From Solimonas sp964507195 (lineage in GTDB: Bacteria; Pseudomonadota; Gammaproteobacteria; Nevskiales; Nevskiaceae): a stretch of DNA of 14,553 bases. The first letter of the stretch is position 1, and each line of letters starts with the position of its first letter. The stretch covers positions 1-14,553 of the forward strand of contig CAZDPA010000102.1 in assembly GCA_964507195.1 (NCBI GenBank). Direction: 5' to 3'. Shown here in pieces: positions 6,518 through 13,727 of this stretch. The position numbers and the translations under genes are program-made. The notes beneath the pieces are model-generated. The model was not told where the DNA came from. It did not search any database and saw only the letters and a list, made by a program, of their open reading frames with translations.

Positions 6518-7825
6518 CTAGGGTGAGATCGTTGCATATTCGAAGCTCGGATGCGCGGCTTCGCCGGCATTGCCGTAATACTGCTGCACGCGCAGTTTCC
6601 AGTGATTGCCGGCAGCGTCACGGACGACATAGACGACATCGCGCGGTGAAATGTAGTGGTTGCCGTTGCCCTTGTCGCAGAAGCCGGAATAGTAGTACCA
6701 GCCGTAGTCGCCGTCGGCATTGAAGGCGCATTCGCCGCCGATCTCGCGTGGCGGGTAGGTGACGAAGGCCAGGGCATCGGCCGCCGTGTCGCGATGCCAT
6801 TCGGCGTCGGCAGGAACATTCGTGCGCAGATCCCAGTCGTCGCGCAGGCCGGCATGCAGCTCGACGGTGCCACTACCCGAGCTGCCACTGTTCATCTTGA
6901 TGTCGGAACGCTTCCACGCGATATCCCAACCGGAAGAATCATTCGCCGCGCTGGCCGGCACGACCTGCTGCGCATTGAGCAGGCTCAGGTAGACCCACTG
7001 TTCTTCACTGCTGGCGTCGAGGTCGACAATGGTGCTGGTACTGCCGGCAGTAAACGTCGCTCGACCGAGCGGCGCGGGTTCGCCGTCTTCGCCGCCGGCA
7101 ACGCTGCATTCGGGGCCGGGGATTTCGAGGATGTCGAAGGTCGCATGCGCGTCGCTGTAGCCGGTCATGCGCAGCTTGAAGTAACGGCATTCGACGCCAC
7201 GCACGACATAGCCCACATTGCTGCGCGCAGTGATCTGCGATCCGGCCGTCGTACCGGTGCTGCTGTACCAGCCGTGATCGCCGGCGCCGGTGAATGCATT
7301 CGGCGATTGATCCGCCGCCGGATGGCGCGTCATCGCCAGGCGTGGACGCAGGACCGGCAGCAGCGGTCCCTGATCACTGACGTAGTCGACCGCGGTTGCC
7401 GTCGGGGCAGCATCGACTTCCTCGAACGGATACGCCGTACCCACCGCGGTTTTCTCGGCGTAGACCGCGGCTTCGAGGCCGCTGGGCGGCGCGCCGGATG
7501 CGCCGCCGTTGAGCTTGATGTCGGTGCCGAGCAGGGCGATGTCCCATTCATTGCTCGCCTCCGGCGCAGACGGAAATACCTGCGTCTGCGTGCCCAGATC
7601 GAGATACACCCAGTCGCTGCCGCTGGCGTCGATGCTCGCCTGGTAATACCCCTCGGCGTGCTTCGCGAACTGCGCCTGCGGACCGCCGGCACCCGGTAGC
7701 GCCGGTGTTTCCGGACCAGGTTCGTCGGAGCCCGGATCACGCGGGGAAATGTCTTCGGCGCAGGCGCCGAGCAGGAGCGTGGCGAGTGCGAGCGCGAGTC
7801 GTGTCGTTGTGCGTTTTGAGTTCAT
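6518..7825 (-). CDS. Tandem HmuY-like heme-binding lipoprotein (two HmuY domains)
   Basis: 435 residues. A type II signal peptide ends in LLLGAC with the lipidated Cys at 22, followed by an acidic/proline linker (to about 50). Two homologous domains follow, about 70-235 and 270-432. Matching blocks are DWVYLDLG (71-78) and QWVYLSLL (276-283); WDIALLGTDIKLN (94-106) and WDIAWKRSDIKMN (300-312); GDHGWYSST (182-190) and GDYGWYYYS (372-380); YVVRG..YFKLRM (206-220) and YVVRD..HWKLRV (399-413). HmuY of Porphyromonas gingivalis is a single-domain surface lipoprotein that takes heme from host proteins and hands it to its TonB receptor HmuR. Here the gene follows an HmuR-like receptor by an ATGA overlap, supporting the same job. 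Cysteines 213/240 and 366/383 could form one disulfide per domain. Heme-ligating residues cannot be assigned by eye. Confidence 0.85.
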   Translation of the reverse strand: MNSKRTTTRLALALATLLLGACAEDISPRDPGSDEPGPETPALPGAGGPQAQFAKHAEGYYQASIDASGSDWVYLDLGTQTQVFPSAPEASNEWDIALLGTDIKLNGGASGAPPSGLEAAVYAEKTAVGTAYPFEEVDAAPTATAVDYVSDQGPLLPVLRPRLAMTRHPAADQSPNAFTGAGDHGWYSSTGTTAGSQITARSNVGYVVRGVECRYFKLRMTGYSDAHATFDILEIPGPECSVAGGEDGEPAPLGRATFTAGSTSTIVDLDASSEEQWVYLSLLNAQQVVPASAANDSSGWDIAWKRSDIKMNSGSSGSGTVELHAGLRDDWDLRTNVPADAEWHRDTAADALAFVTYPPREIGGECAFNADGDYGWYYYSGFCDKGNGNHYISPRDVVYVVRDAAGNHWKLRVQQYYGNAGEAAHPSFEYATISP

Positions 7826-9795
7826 GGTGTCCTGAAGCGGAATTGCAGTTCGAGATACGCCGCACGCGGTGCAATCGGCAGGAACGAGGAATCACCGGCG
7901 TCGAACAGATTGTCGATGCCGATGGCGACGCTGTAATTCTTCCAGCGCGTCCATTCGGCGCGGGCGTCGAACAGGGCGTAGGCGTCGGACCTGCCGGCAG
8001 CGGACGGTGCGCCGCCGGTGTCGATATCGGTCGCGAATACGCGCTCGCCGATCCACACACCGCGCAGCTGCGCGTTGTAGTGCGGCTGCTTGAACAGCAG
8101 CGCGGCGTTGGCGCGATGTTCCGGCCGTCCGCTGAGCGGGTCGCCAGTTTCCTGATCGCGGCTGTGCAGCCAGCCATAGCCGACGCGCAGTTCGAGCGGC
8201 TCGCCGATCTGCAGCCGCGCCTGGGCGTCGATGCCGGTCAGGCGCGCCGAAGCAATGTTGCGATAGCTGAACATGATCGGCGGACCGGCTTCGATCTGGA
8301 CGATCTCGATCAGTTTCTCAACCCGGTTGTGGTAGGTGCCGAGCGAGAAGCTCGCAGCCCGGGTCAGCTGCCAGATCGCCCCGAGATTGAAGCCGACGCT
8401 GCGCTCGGGCTGCAGATCCGGATTGCCATCGACGCGATAGCCGACCGCAGGATTGTCGAAGCGCAGCAGCAGCTGTTTGAAGTCCGGCGCCCGGTAGCCG
8501 CGGCCATAACCGGCGCGCAGCGTCAGCGCATCGGTCATCGCATAGCGCAACGCCAGTTTCTCCGACACCTGGCTGCCGAACTGCGAGTCGCGGTCATAGC
8601 GCAGGCCGGGCACGATCACCAGGCGATAGTCGTTCCACGCCGGCGTCCATTCGTCCTGCACGTAGGCCGACTGCCGGTCGCGTTCACCGGCGCTGTCGAG
8701 GCGATCCGCATCGAGTTGCTCGAACTGCGTCTCGCCGCCGAGCACGAAACGGTGTGCGTCGATGCGCGTCTCGAATTGACCCGCGGCAACGTACAGCTCG
8801 TTCAGGGTTTCCTCATCGATGCTGACGCTGCCGTCAGCCTGATTGCGCTGGAGGAACTGGTCGAAGTAGCGGTTGTAGTAGAGGTCGCCGCTGATCTGGG
8901 TGTCGCGATCGAAGCGCAGGCGCGGCGCGATACCGACGCGCGAGTCCTCGATGCGCTTGCGCGTATTGGCAATGCGGCCGGCAACCCCGCCATCGACACG
9001 ATGGCTGTCGTCGAGGTTGTAGGCGCCGCTCATGCCAAGCGTGAAATCGTTCGAGACTATCCAGTCGGCTTCGGTATAGGCCGAGCGGCTTTCGCCGTCG
9101 ATGCCATCGGTGGCCGCAGTGGATTCATCGAGATCGAAAGGCTCGATGCGCAGATAGCTGCCACCGCTCTGTCCGCGCAGATCGCCGAGCTGCCAGCCGA
9201 TGTCAGCGAGATAGTCCTGATTCGCTTCGGTGTCGATGCGGGCGGTCAGCTGCGCTTCCGGTTCTGATGCGCCGCGACGCGTGATGACGTTGACCACGCC
9301 GCCGAGCGCATCTGCGCCGTACAGCGCCGAGCTCGGACCCTTGATGATCTCGACGCGCTCGATTGCGCCGACCCGCAAGCGGGTCAGGTCGATCGCGCCG
9401 TTGATGCGGCCGATCATGCGCCGGCCATCGACAAGGATCAGCACGTGTTCGGACGACAGGCCCTGGATCTCGATGCTGCTGCCGCGACCGGCGAGGCGGG
9501 TGGCGTAGATGCCGCCTTCGCGTTCGAGCAGCTCGGCGAGATCGCTCGCGCCGCTGCGGCGGATGTCCGCAGCGTTGATCAGCTGTACCTCGACCGGGCT
9601 TTCGTCCAGCGTGTGCTCGGTGCGGGTGCCGGTGACGACAACGACGGGCAACTCGATGGGCGTTTCAGTCTGCGGTGCTTGGGCGACCGGCTCGACCGGG
9701 ATCGCCGGATACGGCTCCGGGGTTTGCGCGCGCAGCGGCAAGATGGTTGCCGTGAACAGCATCGTCAAGCCGATCGCCAAGCGTTCGGAGTTCAT
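7822..9795 (-). CDS. TonB-dependent receptor, BtuB/HmuR-like, probable heme importer
   Basis: 657 residues, outer membrane. Signal peptide 1-23 (cleavage near LRA|Q), a proline-rich spacer, a TonB-box region LPVVVVTGTRTE (49-60), a plug with QGLSSEHVLILVDGRRM (111-127) and VEIIKGPSSALYGADALGGV (148-167), and a barrel ending LELQFRFRTP. YRAP (434-437) and NPDL (458-461) correspond to the FRAP and NPDL boxes of heme receptors. These motifs also occur in BtuB/CirA-type receptors, and the histidine often found between or near them is absent here, so heme specificity rests mainly on the downstream HmuY-like lipoprotein and HugZ. The ATG at 9795 overlaps the TGA of the preceding receptor gene as ATGA; an in-frame GTG nine bases further upstream is less likely. 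Its own TGA overlaps the lipoprotein ATG. Confidence 0.88.
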   Translation of the reverse strand: MNSERLAIGLTMLFTATILPLRAQTPEPYPAIPVEPVAQAPQTETPIELPVVVVTGTRTEHTLDESPVEVQLINAADIRRSGASDLAELLEREGGIYATRLAGRGSSIEIQGLSSEHVLILVDGRRMIGRINGAIDLTRLRVGAIERVEIIKGPSSALYGADALGGVVNVITRRGASEPEAQLTARIDTEANQDYLADIGWQLGDLRGQSGGSYLRIEPFDLDESTAATDGIDGESRSAYTEADWIVSNDFTLGMSGAYNLDDSHRVDGGVAGRIANTRKRIEDSRVGIAPRLRFDRDTQISGDLYYNRYFDQFLQRNQADGSVSIDEETLNELYVAAGQFETRIDAHRFVLGGETQFEQLDADRLDSAGERDRQSAYVQDEWTPAWNDYRLVIVPGLRYDRDSQFGSQVSEKLALRYAMTDALTLRAGYGRGYRAPDFKQLLLRFDNPAVGYRVDGNPDLQPERSVGFNLGAIWQLTRAASFSLGTYHNRVEKLIEIVQIEAGPPIMFSYRNIASARLTGIDAQARLQIGEPLELRVGYGWLHSRDQETGDPLSGRPEHRANAALLFKQPHYNAQLRGVWIGERVFATDIDTGGAPSAAGRSDAYALFDARAEWTRWKNYSVAIGIDNLFDAGDSSFLPIAPRAAYLELQFRFRTP

Positions 9796-12323
9796 GACTG
9801 CCACTCCAGCACGACGCCGACGCTGCGCGGCTCGCCATAGCGGCTGGCAATGCGCTCGCCGGCGACCAGCGAACCCTGATCGTTCAGTTCATTGCCGAGG
9901 TTGCGACCGTAGACCGACAGATTGAAGCCGGCCGGCAGGCGATAGCCGAGCTTGGCATTGAGCAGCACGCGCGCGTCGGCGCGGGTCTGCGAATCGTTGT
10001 CCGGGTCGGCATAGAGACTGCCGACGTAGTTCGCCGTGATCTGCCCGCTCAGGCGTCCCCACTCGCGTAGTGTCACACCGAGGCCAGCGGTGTGTTCGGG
10101 CGCATACGGGAAGCGGTTGCCGGAGTAATCGACGCCGTCGTTGACGAACTCGTCGAACTCGCTGCGGATCAGGCCGATCGTGGCAAACACATCGAGCGGC
10201 CCGTGCAGCGTCCACAGCGCCTCGGCTTCAAGCCCATAGTAGTGCGAGCGGCCGGCATTCTCGGTGACCGTCGAGAAGCCGGAGGTCTCGCCTATCGTGA
10301 CCTGCTGATCGCGCCAGCGCGTGTAGAACAGATTGGCGTTGAGCGTCAGCCGGTGGTCGAGCCAGCGCGAGCGCGCGGCCAGCTCGACGGTACGCGTGTA
10401 CTCCGGATCGAACGGGCTGACCGTGCCACCGAAGAACGAGATGCTAGTGCCGCCGGAGCGGTAGCCTTCCTGGTAGGTCAGCGACAGACTGCTGTCGTCG
10501 CTGGGCAGCCAGCTGACGCCGAGCTTCGGCAGCAAGTCATCGAAGCGTTCGCTGCCCCGCGCGTCGTAGTCCGGCGGCACGAGGCTAGGTAGCGCGGACG
10601 CAAGCAGATCGGTGCCGGCATCGCCGAGGGGTACTCCGATCGGCAGTGCCAGCAGCGGGCCGGTGACGGCATCGGGCAATGGCACTGGCAGCGAATCGAG
10701 CAGGAACTCCAGCGGCGCGGCCAGCGTGACGTCGAGCGCGCTGACGTCGTGGCGCTCGGAGCGCTCCTGGTTGTAGCGCAGGCCCAGCGTCAGTCGCCAG
10801 TGTGCGGTGAAATCCCAGTCCGCCTCGGCGAACAGCGCCTGCGTGCGCAGCGCGGCGTTCGAGTTGATCGTGCCGTTCATCAGTGCGAGGCCGCCGGCGG
10901 CGGCAACGTCGTGGCCGACCGTGCCGGTCGCCTCGTCGGTGTCGGCGTAGTAGATACCGGCAACGGCCTTCAGGCGTTCGCCTGCGTAGCGAACGCGAAG
11001 CTCCTGGCTGAAGATGCGTTCATCCGAAGTATTGTCCGAATAGCCGCCGTCGGAGGCGCTGCGGTCGAAGTCGATCGTGTAGAGATTGTCGAACTCGCCG
11101 AGCCCCGAGATCGCGTCGACGCGCCAGGCTTCGCCGAAGGCGTAGCGCTGTTCCAGCGTGTGCTGCGTCGCGGTGTCGTCCTCGTTGCCGCGTACGTTGG
11201 ACGTTTCGGTGCGTCGGCCGCCGGAGCTGTCGTGCAGCGGATCGCCGAACTGGTTCTTCGCCCGCGTGTAACCGTACTGCGCGCTGTAGCCGGACAGCGT
11301 CTCCGGCATCCACAGCACGCGGGCGCCGAACTGGCGCCGGTCCTCGCGCTGGGCATCGTCCTCGTTGCGCGTGGTGTTGACCACATCGCCATTGTCGTAG
11401 CGGTCCTGCGCAGACACGCGGAAGCGCAGCGTGTCGGTCAGCGGGCCGCCGCCGGCGATCGCGTAATCATGGCCGTCGCGACTCATCGCTCCGGCGCGCA
11501 GGCGCGCATCCCAGTAAGGCGTCGGTGTGCGCGAGCGCAGCACGACGGATCCAGCGAGGCTGTTGCGGCCCTGCGTCGTCGACTGCGCGCCGCGCAGCAC
11601 TTCGACCTGCTCCAGATCCCACGCGCTCAGCGGCCCGGAGAAGCTTGCTGCACGCGTCGGCAGGGCGACACCGTCGAGATAGACGCTGATGGTTTCGCCT
11701 TCGCCGCCGATGCCGCCTTGCGGCACGCCGCGAATCGCGATCTCGCGGTCGCCGACGGCAGACACGACGTTGGCGAACTGCGTGACGATGTCCTTGGTCG
11801 AGGCGTCGCTGCTGGCGCGCAGCTCCTCGGCAGTGACGACGCTGACGCTGGTCGTCGTCTCCGCGAGGCTGCGTCCCAGCTTCTCGCCGGTGACGACGAT
11901 GGTGTCGAGTGCCGTCGGCGTATCGGCGGCGTCGCGCAGATCGTCGGCAGGCAACGGTGCTGCGCCGAGCGTGATCTCGGCAACAGCGACATCCGCGGCG
12001 GGCGGTTCCTGCGCGCCCGCAACGTTCCACAGCAGGCCGGCGGCGAGGATGCCGACCGAACCGACCGCCCAGACCGGACGCTGCAGGAGATCATGTTCGC
12101 GCCAGGACTCGGCAATCCAGCCGGCGACTGCAATCGCGGCTGCGCACAATGCCCAGCGCGCCAGGCCGGTATCGCCATGCAATTCGAGCCAGATCAGCAG
12201 GGCTCCTGCCGCGAGCGGCGCGCTCAGCAAACGCCACTCCAGCGCCTGTCCGCCGTGCGCAGGTGCCGGCCGCAGCCAGCAGACCGCTGCGCCGAACATG
12301 AGCAGACAGGCGAGCAATTCCAT
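9792..12323 (-). CDS. TonB-dependent receptor with N-terminal multi-pass membrane domain
   Basis: 843 residues. Residues 1-104 contain about four hydrophobic segments (1-17, 33-49, 54-73, 84-103), the last ending NVAGA|QEPP like a signal-peptidase site. Then come an acidic linker (105-137), the TonB-box region LDTIVVTGEKLG (139-150), a plug with ETISVYLDGVALP (210-222) and VEVLRGAQSTTQGRNSLAG (240-258), and a barrel to the end with YQEGYRSGG (617-625) and LGYRLPAGFNLSVYGRNL (792-809). Residues 530-587 are an unusual proline-rich hydrophobic insertion. The C-terminus is LEWQS rather than an aromatic residue. The ATG at 12323 has GGGGA seven bases upstream (12331-12335); a GTG at 12401 lies at the predicted transcription start and is rejected. 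First gene of the operon, Fur-boxed. It could be a fusion of a small DUF3325-like membrane protein with a receptor; substrate unknown. Confidence 0.85.
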   Translation of the reverse strand: MELLACLLMFGAAVCWLRPAPAHGGQALEWRLLSAPLAAGALLIWLELHGDTGLARWALCAAAIAVAGWIAESWREHDLLQRPVWAVGSVGILAAGLLWNVAGAQEPPAADVAVAEITLGAAPLPADDLRDAADTPTALDTIVVTGEKLGRSLAETTTSVSVVTAEELRASSDASTKDIVTQFANVVSAVGDREIAIRGVPQGGIGGEGETISVYLDGVALPTRAASFSGPLSAWDLEQVEVLRGAQSTTQGRNSLAGSVVLRSRTPTPYWDARLRAGAMSRDGHDYAIAGGGPLTDTLRFRVSAQDRYDNGDVVNTTRNEDDAQREDRRQFGARVLWMPETLSGYSAQYGYTRAKNQFGDPLHDSSGGRRTETSNVRGNEDDTATQHTLEQRYAFGEAWRVDAISGLGEFDNLYTIDFDRSASDGGYSDNTSDERIFSQELRVRYAGERLKAVAGIYYADTDEATGTVGHDVAAAGGLALMNGTINSNAALRTQALFAEADWDFTAHWRLTLGLRYNQERSERHDVSALDVTLAAPLEFLLDSLPVPLPDAVTGPLLALPIGVPLGDAGTDLLASALPSLVPPDYDARGSERFDDLLPKLGVSWLPSDDSSLSLTYQEGYRSGGTSISFFGGTVSPFDPEYTRTVELAARSRWLDHRLTLNANLFYTRWRDQQVTIGETSGFSTVTENAGRSHYYGLEAEALWTLHGPLDVFATIGLIRSEFDEFVNDGVDYSGNRFPYAPEHTAGLGVTLREWGRLSGQITANYVGSLYADPDNDSQTRADARVLLNAKLGYRLPAGFNLSVYGRNLGNELNDQGSLVAGERIASRYGEPRSVGVVLEWQS

Positions 12324-12330
12324 AAAGACG

Positions 12331-12335
12331 TCCCC
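12331..12335 (-). promoter_or_regulatory. Ribosome binding site fixing the receptor start at 12323
   Basis: GGGGA on the minus strand lies seven bases from the ATG at 12323. Together with the promoter -10 at 12404-12409 it rules out the in-frame GTG at 12401 and shows that the N-terminal membrane segments belong to the translated protein. Confidence 0.6.
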
Positions 12336-12396
12336 GAAATGAGTGGCGAGCCGGCGCGTGGCGTGCAGGGATGCGGCTGGCCGCAGCCGATACTCG

Positions 12397-12425
12397 TTCA
12401 CAAATGATAATGGTTCTCATAAAAG
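12397..12425 (+). promoter_or_regulatory. Candidate msrA promoter overlapping the Fur box
   Basis: TTCACA (12397-12402, 5/6 to TTGACA), 17 bases, then TAAAAG (12420-12425, 4/6 to TATAAT). It would give a leader of about 45 bases. The Fur box occupies nearly all of the spacer, so Fur could repress both directions. Confidence 0.4.
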
Positions 12426-12432
12426 TTCACAA
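12404..12432 (-). promoter_or_regulatory. Sigma70-like promoter of the heme/siderophore receptor operon
   Basis: Minus strand: -35 TTGTGA (12427-12432, 4/6), spacer of exactly 17 bases, -10 TATCAT (12404-12409, 5/6). Transcription should start near 12397, leaving a leader of about 75 bases before the ATG at 12323. Confidence 0.7.
12405..12419. promoter_or_regulatory. Fur box between the heme operon and msrA
   Basis: TGATAAT-G-GTTCTCA matches 12 of 14 positions of the 7-1-7 Fur box TGATAAT-N-ATTATCA. It covers the -10 and part of the spacer of the minus-strand promoter and, at the same time, the spacer of a plausible plus-strand promoter for msrA. Confidence 0.8.
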
Positions 12433-12477
12433 TCGAATAGGGTGAGAAAATGAACCCACCTAGATCAGGAGTCTTCG

Positions 12478-13110
12478 ATGAGCCTTTTTTCCAAGTCGCG
12501 CGGCGATGACCATCCGCTGACGCCGGCGGAATTCCCCGAGCCGGACATTGATATCGCTGTCGACGCCGGCGAGAAGCAATCTGCAGTGCTCGCCGGCGGC
12601 TGCTTCTGGTGCGTGGACACGGTGTTCCGCCAGCTCGACGGTGTGCTCGACGTGGTGTCCGGTTATGCCGGCGGAACCAAGGAGACCGCGGACTACAAGA
12701 CCGTCTGCTCCGGCTTGACCGATCACGCCGAAGTCGTGCGCGTGGATTTCGATGCAACCCGCATCAGCTACGGCCAGCTGCTCAAGGTGTTCTTCTCGGT
12801 CGCGCACGACCCGACGCATATCAATCGCCAGGGCAACGATCACGGCCGGCAGTACCGCTCTGCAGTGTTTTATGCCAACGATCAGCAGAAGGAAGTCGCG
12901 CAGCGCTACATGAAGAAGCTCGCCGATGCCGGCGCATTCAACGCACCGATTGCGACGACACTGGAACCGCTGACGGAGTTCTTCGTCGCCGAGACCTATC
13001 ACCAGAACTACGCGGCACTGAATCCGGGTCAGCCTTACATCCAGGCGGTTGCATTGCCGAAGCGCGACAAGGTGCGGACGTATTTTGCGGACCAGCTCAA
13101 GCCCGGGTAA
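12478..13110 (+). CDS. msrA: Peptide-methionine (S)-S-oxide reductase MsrA
   Basis: 210 residues, cytoplasmic. It repairs oxidised methionine in proteins and free methionine sulfoxide of S configuration, using thioredoxin. The catalytic motif GCFWC lies at 41-45 with the nucleophile Cys42. GYAGGTKETADYKTVCSG (62-79), DHAEVVRV and the downstream DPTHINRQGNDHGRQYRSAVFY and FFVAETYHQNY segments are all standard for the family. Besides Cys42 there are Cys45 and Cys77; there is no cysteine in the C-terminal tail, so resolution probably uses one of those rather than the C-terminal cysteines of E. coli MsrA. The start is fixed by AGGAG (12467-12471) six bases before the ATG. It is divergent from the heme operon and shares its Fur-box region, which would link methionine repair to iron supply. 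The next gene follows after 48 bases in the same direction. Confidence 0.95.
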   Translation: MSLFSKSRGDDHPLTPAEFPEPDIDIAVDAGEKQSAVLAGGCFWCVDTVFRQLDGVLDVVSGYAGGTKETADYKTVCSGLTDHAEVVRVDFDATRISYGQLLKVFFSVAHDPTHINRQGNDHGRQYRSAVFYANDQQKEVAQRYMKKLADAGAFNAPIATTLEPLTEFFVAETYHQNYAALNPGQPYIQAVALPKRDKVRTYFADQLKPG

Positions 13111-13158
13111 GCAGTGCGGCCGCTGTTCCGCAATCCCGATCCATTACACCTGCAAAGC

Positions 13159-13716
13159 ATGAGCATCGTTCTGACTCCGTTTGCCCGTCGCCGCCTGTTT
13201 CCCGTCTCCGGTCGTCGCAATGCGATCGTCGGCTGCACTGCCGAGGCTTTTGAGCAGACCCTCAACCGCGAGGCGCCGCTGAAGGTGCTGCAAGGTTACG
13301 CGCCGTTCTGCGTGCTGCATGTGCATCGCAACTGGACCGAGACGCGCTGCGCGACGGTGGAAATCACGCCGGAGAACCGGCACCTGCTGCGCTCCGGCTA
13401 CGAGGCGCGAAATGATGATGAGCTGCCGGTGCTCAATCGCTGGTTCGAGGGCGTCGAGCCGCCGCGCGCCGAGTATTTGCTGGTGATCCTCTACGACCGC
13501 GCGCAGATGGCAAAGGAGGGCACACCGGTCGATGCCGACTGGGGTGTGGTCGGTTGTCTGGCGACGATGACCCCGGAGGAAACGCCGCTCGCCCCCATCA
13601 CGATGCTGCGCAACGCACTGGGCGTCGAGGAAGGCGGCTCAGGCGTGGCGCTGGACCGCAAGGCGTATAAGCGCAGCGCAGAGTTCTGGGATCAGCACGC
13701 CAACTGGCGCGTGTAA
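13159..13716 (+). CDS. DUF3228 family protein
   Basis: 185 residues, predicted soluble with no signal peptide or membrane segment. I recognise the DUF3228 pattern: GYAPFCVLHVHRNWT (about 47-61), ITPENRHLLRSGYEARNDDELPVLNRWF (about 70-97), the YLLVILYDRAQ segment, PITMLRNALGVEEGGSGVALD (about 146-166) and a C-terminal FWDQHANW. The family has no established function that I know of. The ATG at 13159 starts the conserved part (MSIVLTPFARRR); an in-frame GTG at 13114 would add 15 residues without family character. Neither has a clear Shine-Dalgarno, so the start is moderately uncertain. It lies 48 bases after msrA on the same strand without a terminator, so the two are probably co-transcribed. 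It converges with the TetR gene, only 11 bases apart. Confidence 0.85.
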   Translation: MSIVLTPFARRRLFPVSGRRNAIVGCTAEAFEQTLNREAPLKVLQGYAPFCVLHVHRNWTETRCATVEITPENRHLLRSGYEARNDDELPVLNRWFEGVEPPRAEYLLVILYDRAQMAKEGTPVDADWGVVGCLATMTPEETPLAPITMLRNALGVEEGGSGVALDRKAYKRSAEFWDQHANWRV

Positions 13717-13727
13717 CGCGCCGCAGT

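Noticed and set aside
7705..9267. 520-codon open frame on the plus strand
   Set aside because: Antisense to the second TonB receptor and lipoprotein; no recognisable motifs.
12399..12401. GTG as start of the first TonB receptor
   Set aside because: It coincides with the predicted transcription start just downstream of the -10 and has no ribosome site; ATG 12323 has GGGGA at proper spacing.
10749..12407. 552-codon open frame on the plus strand
   Set aside because: Antisense to the first TonB receptor; Arg/Ala/Val-rich composition typical of a shadow, no ribosome site or domain.
13717..13727. Bidirectional terminator between DUF3228 and TetR genes
   Set aside because: Only 11 bases with no stem or T-run; transcripts probably read into each other or end inside the genes.
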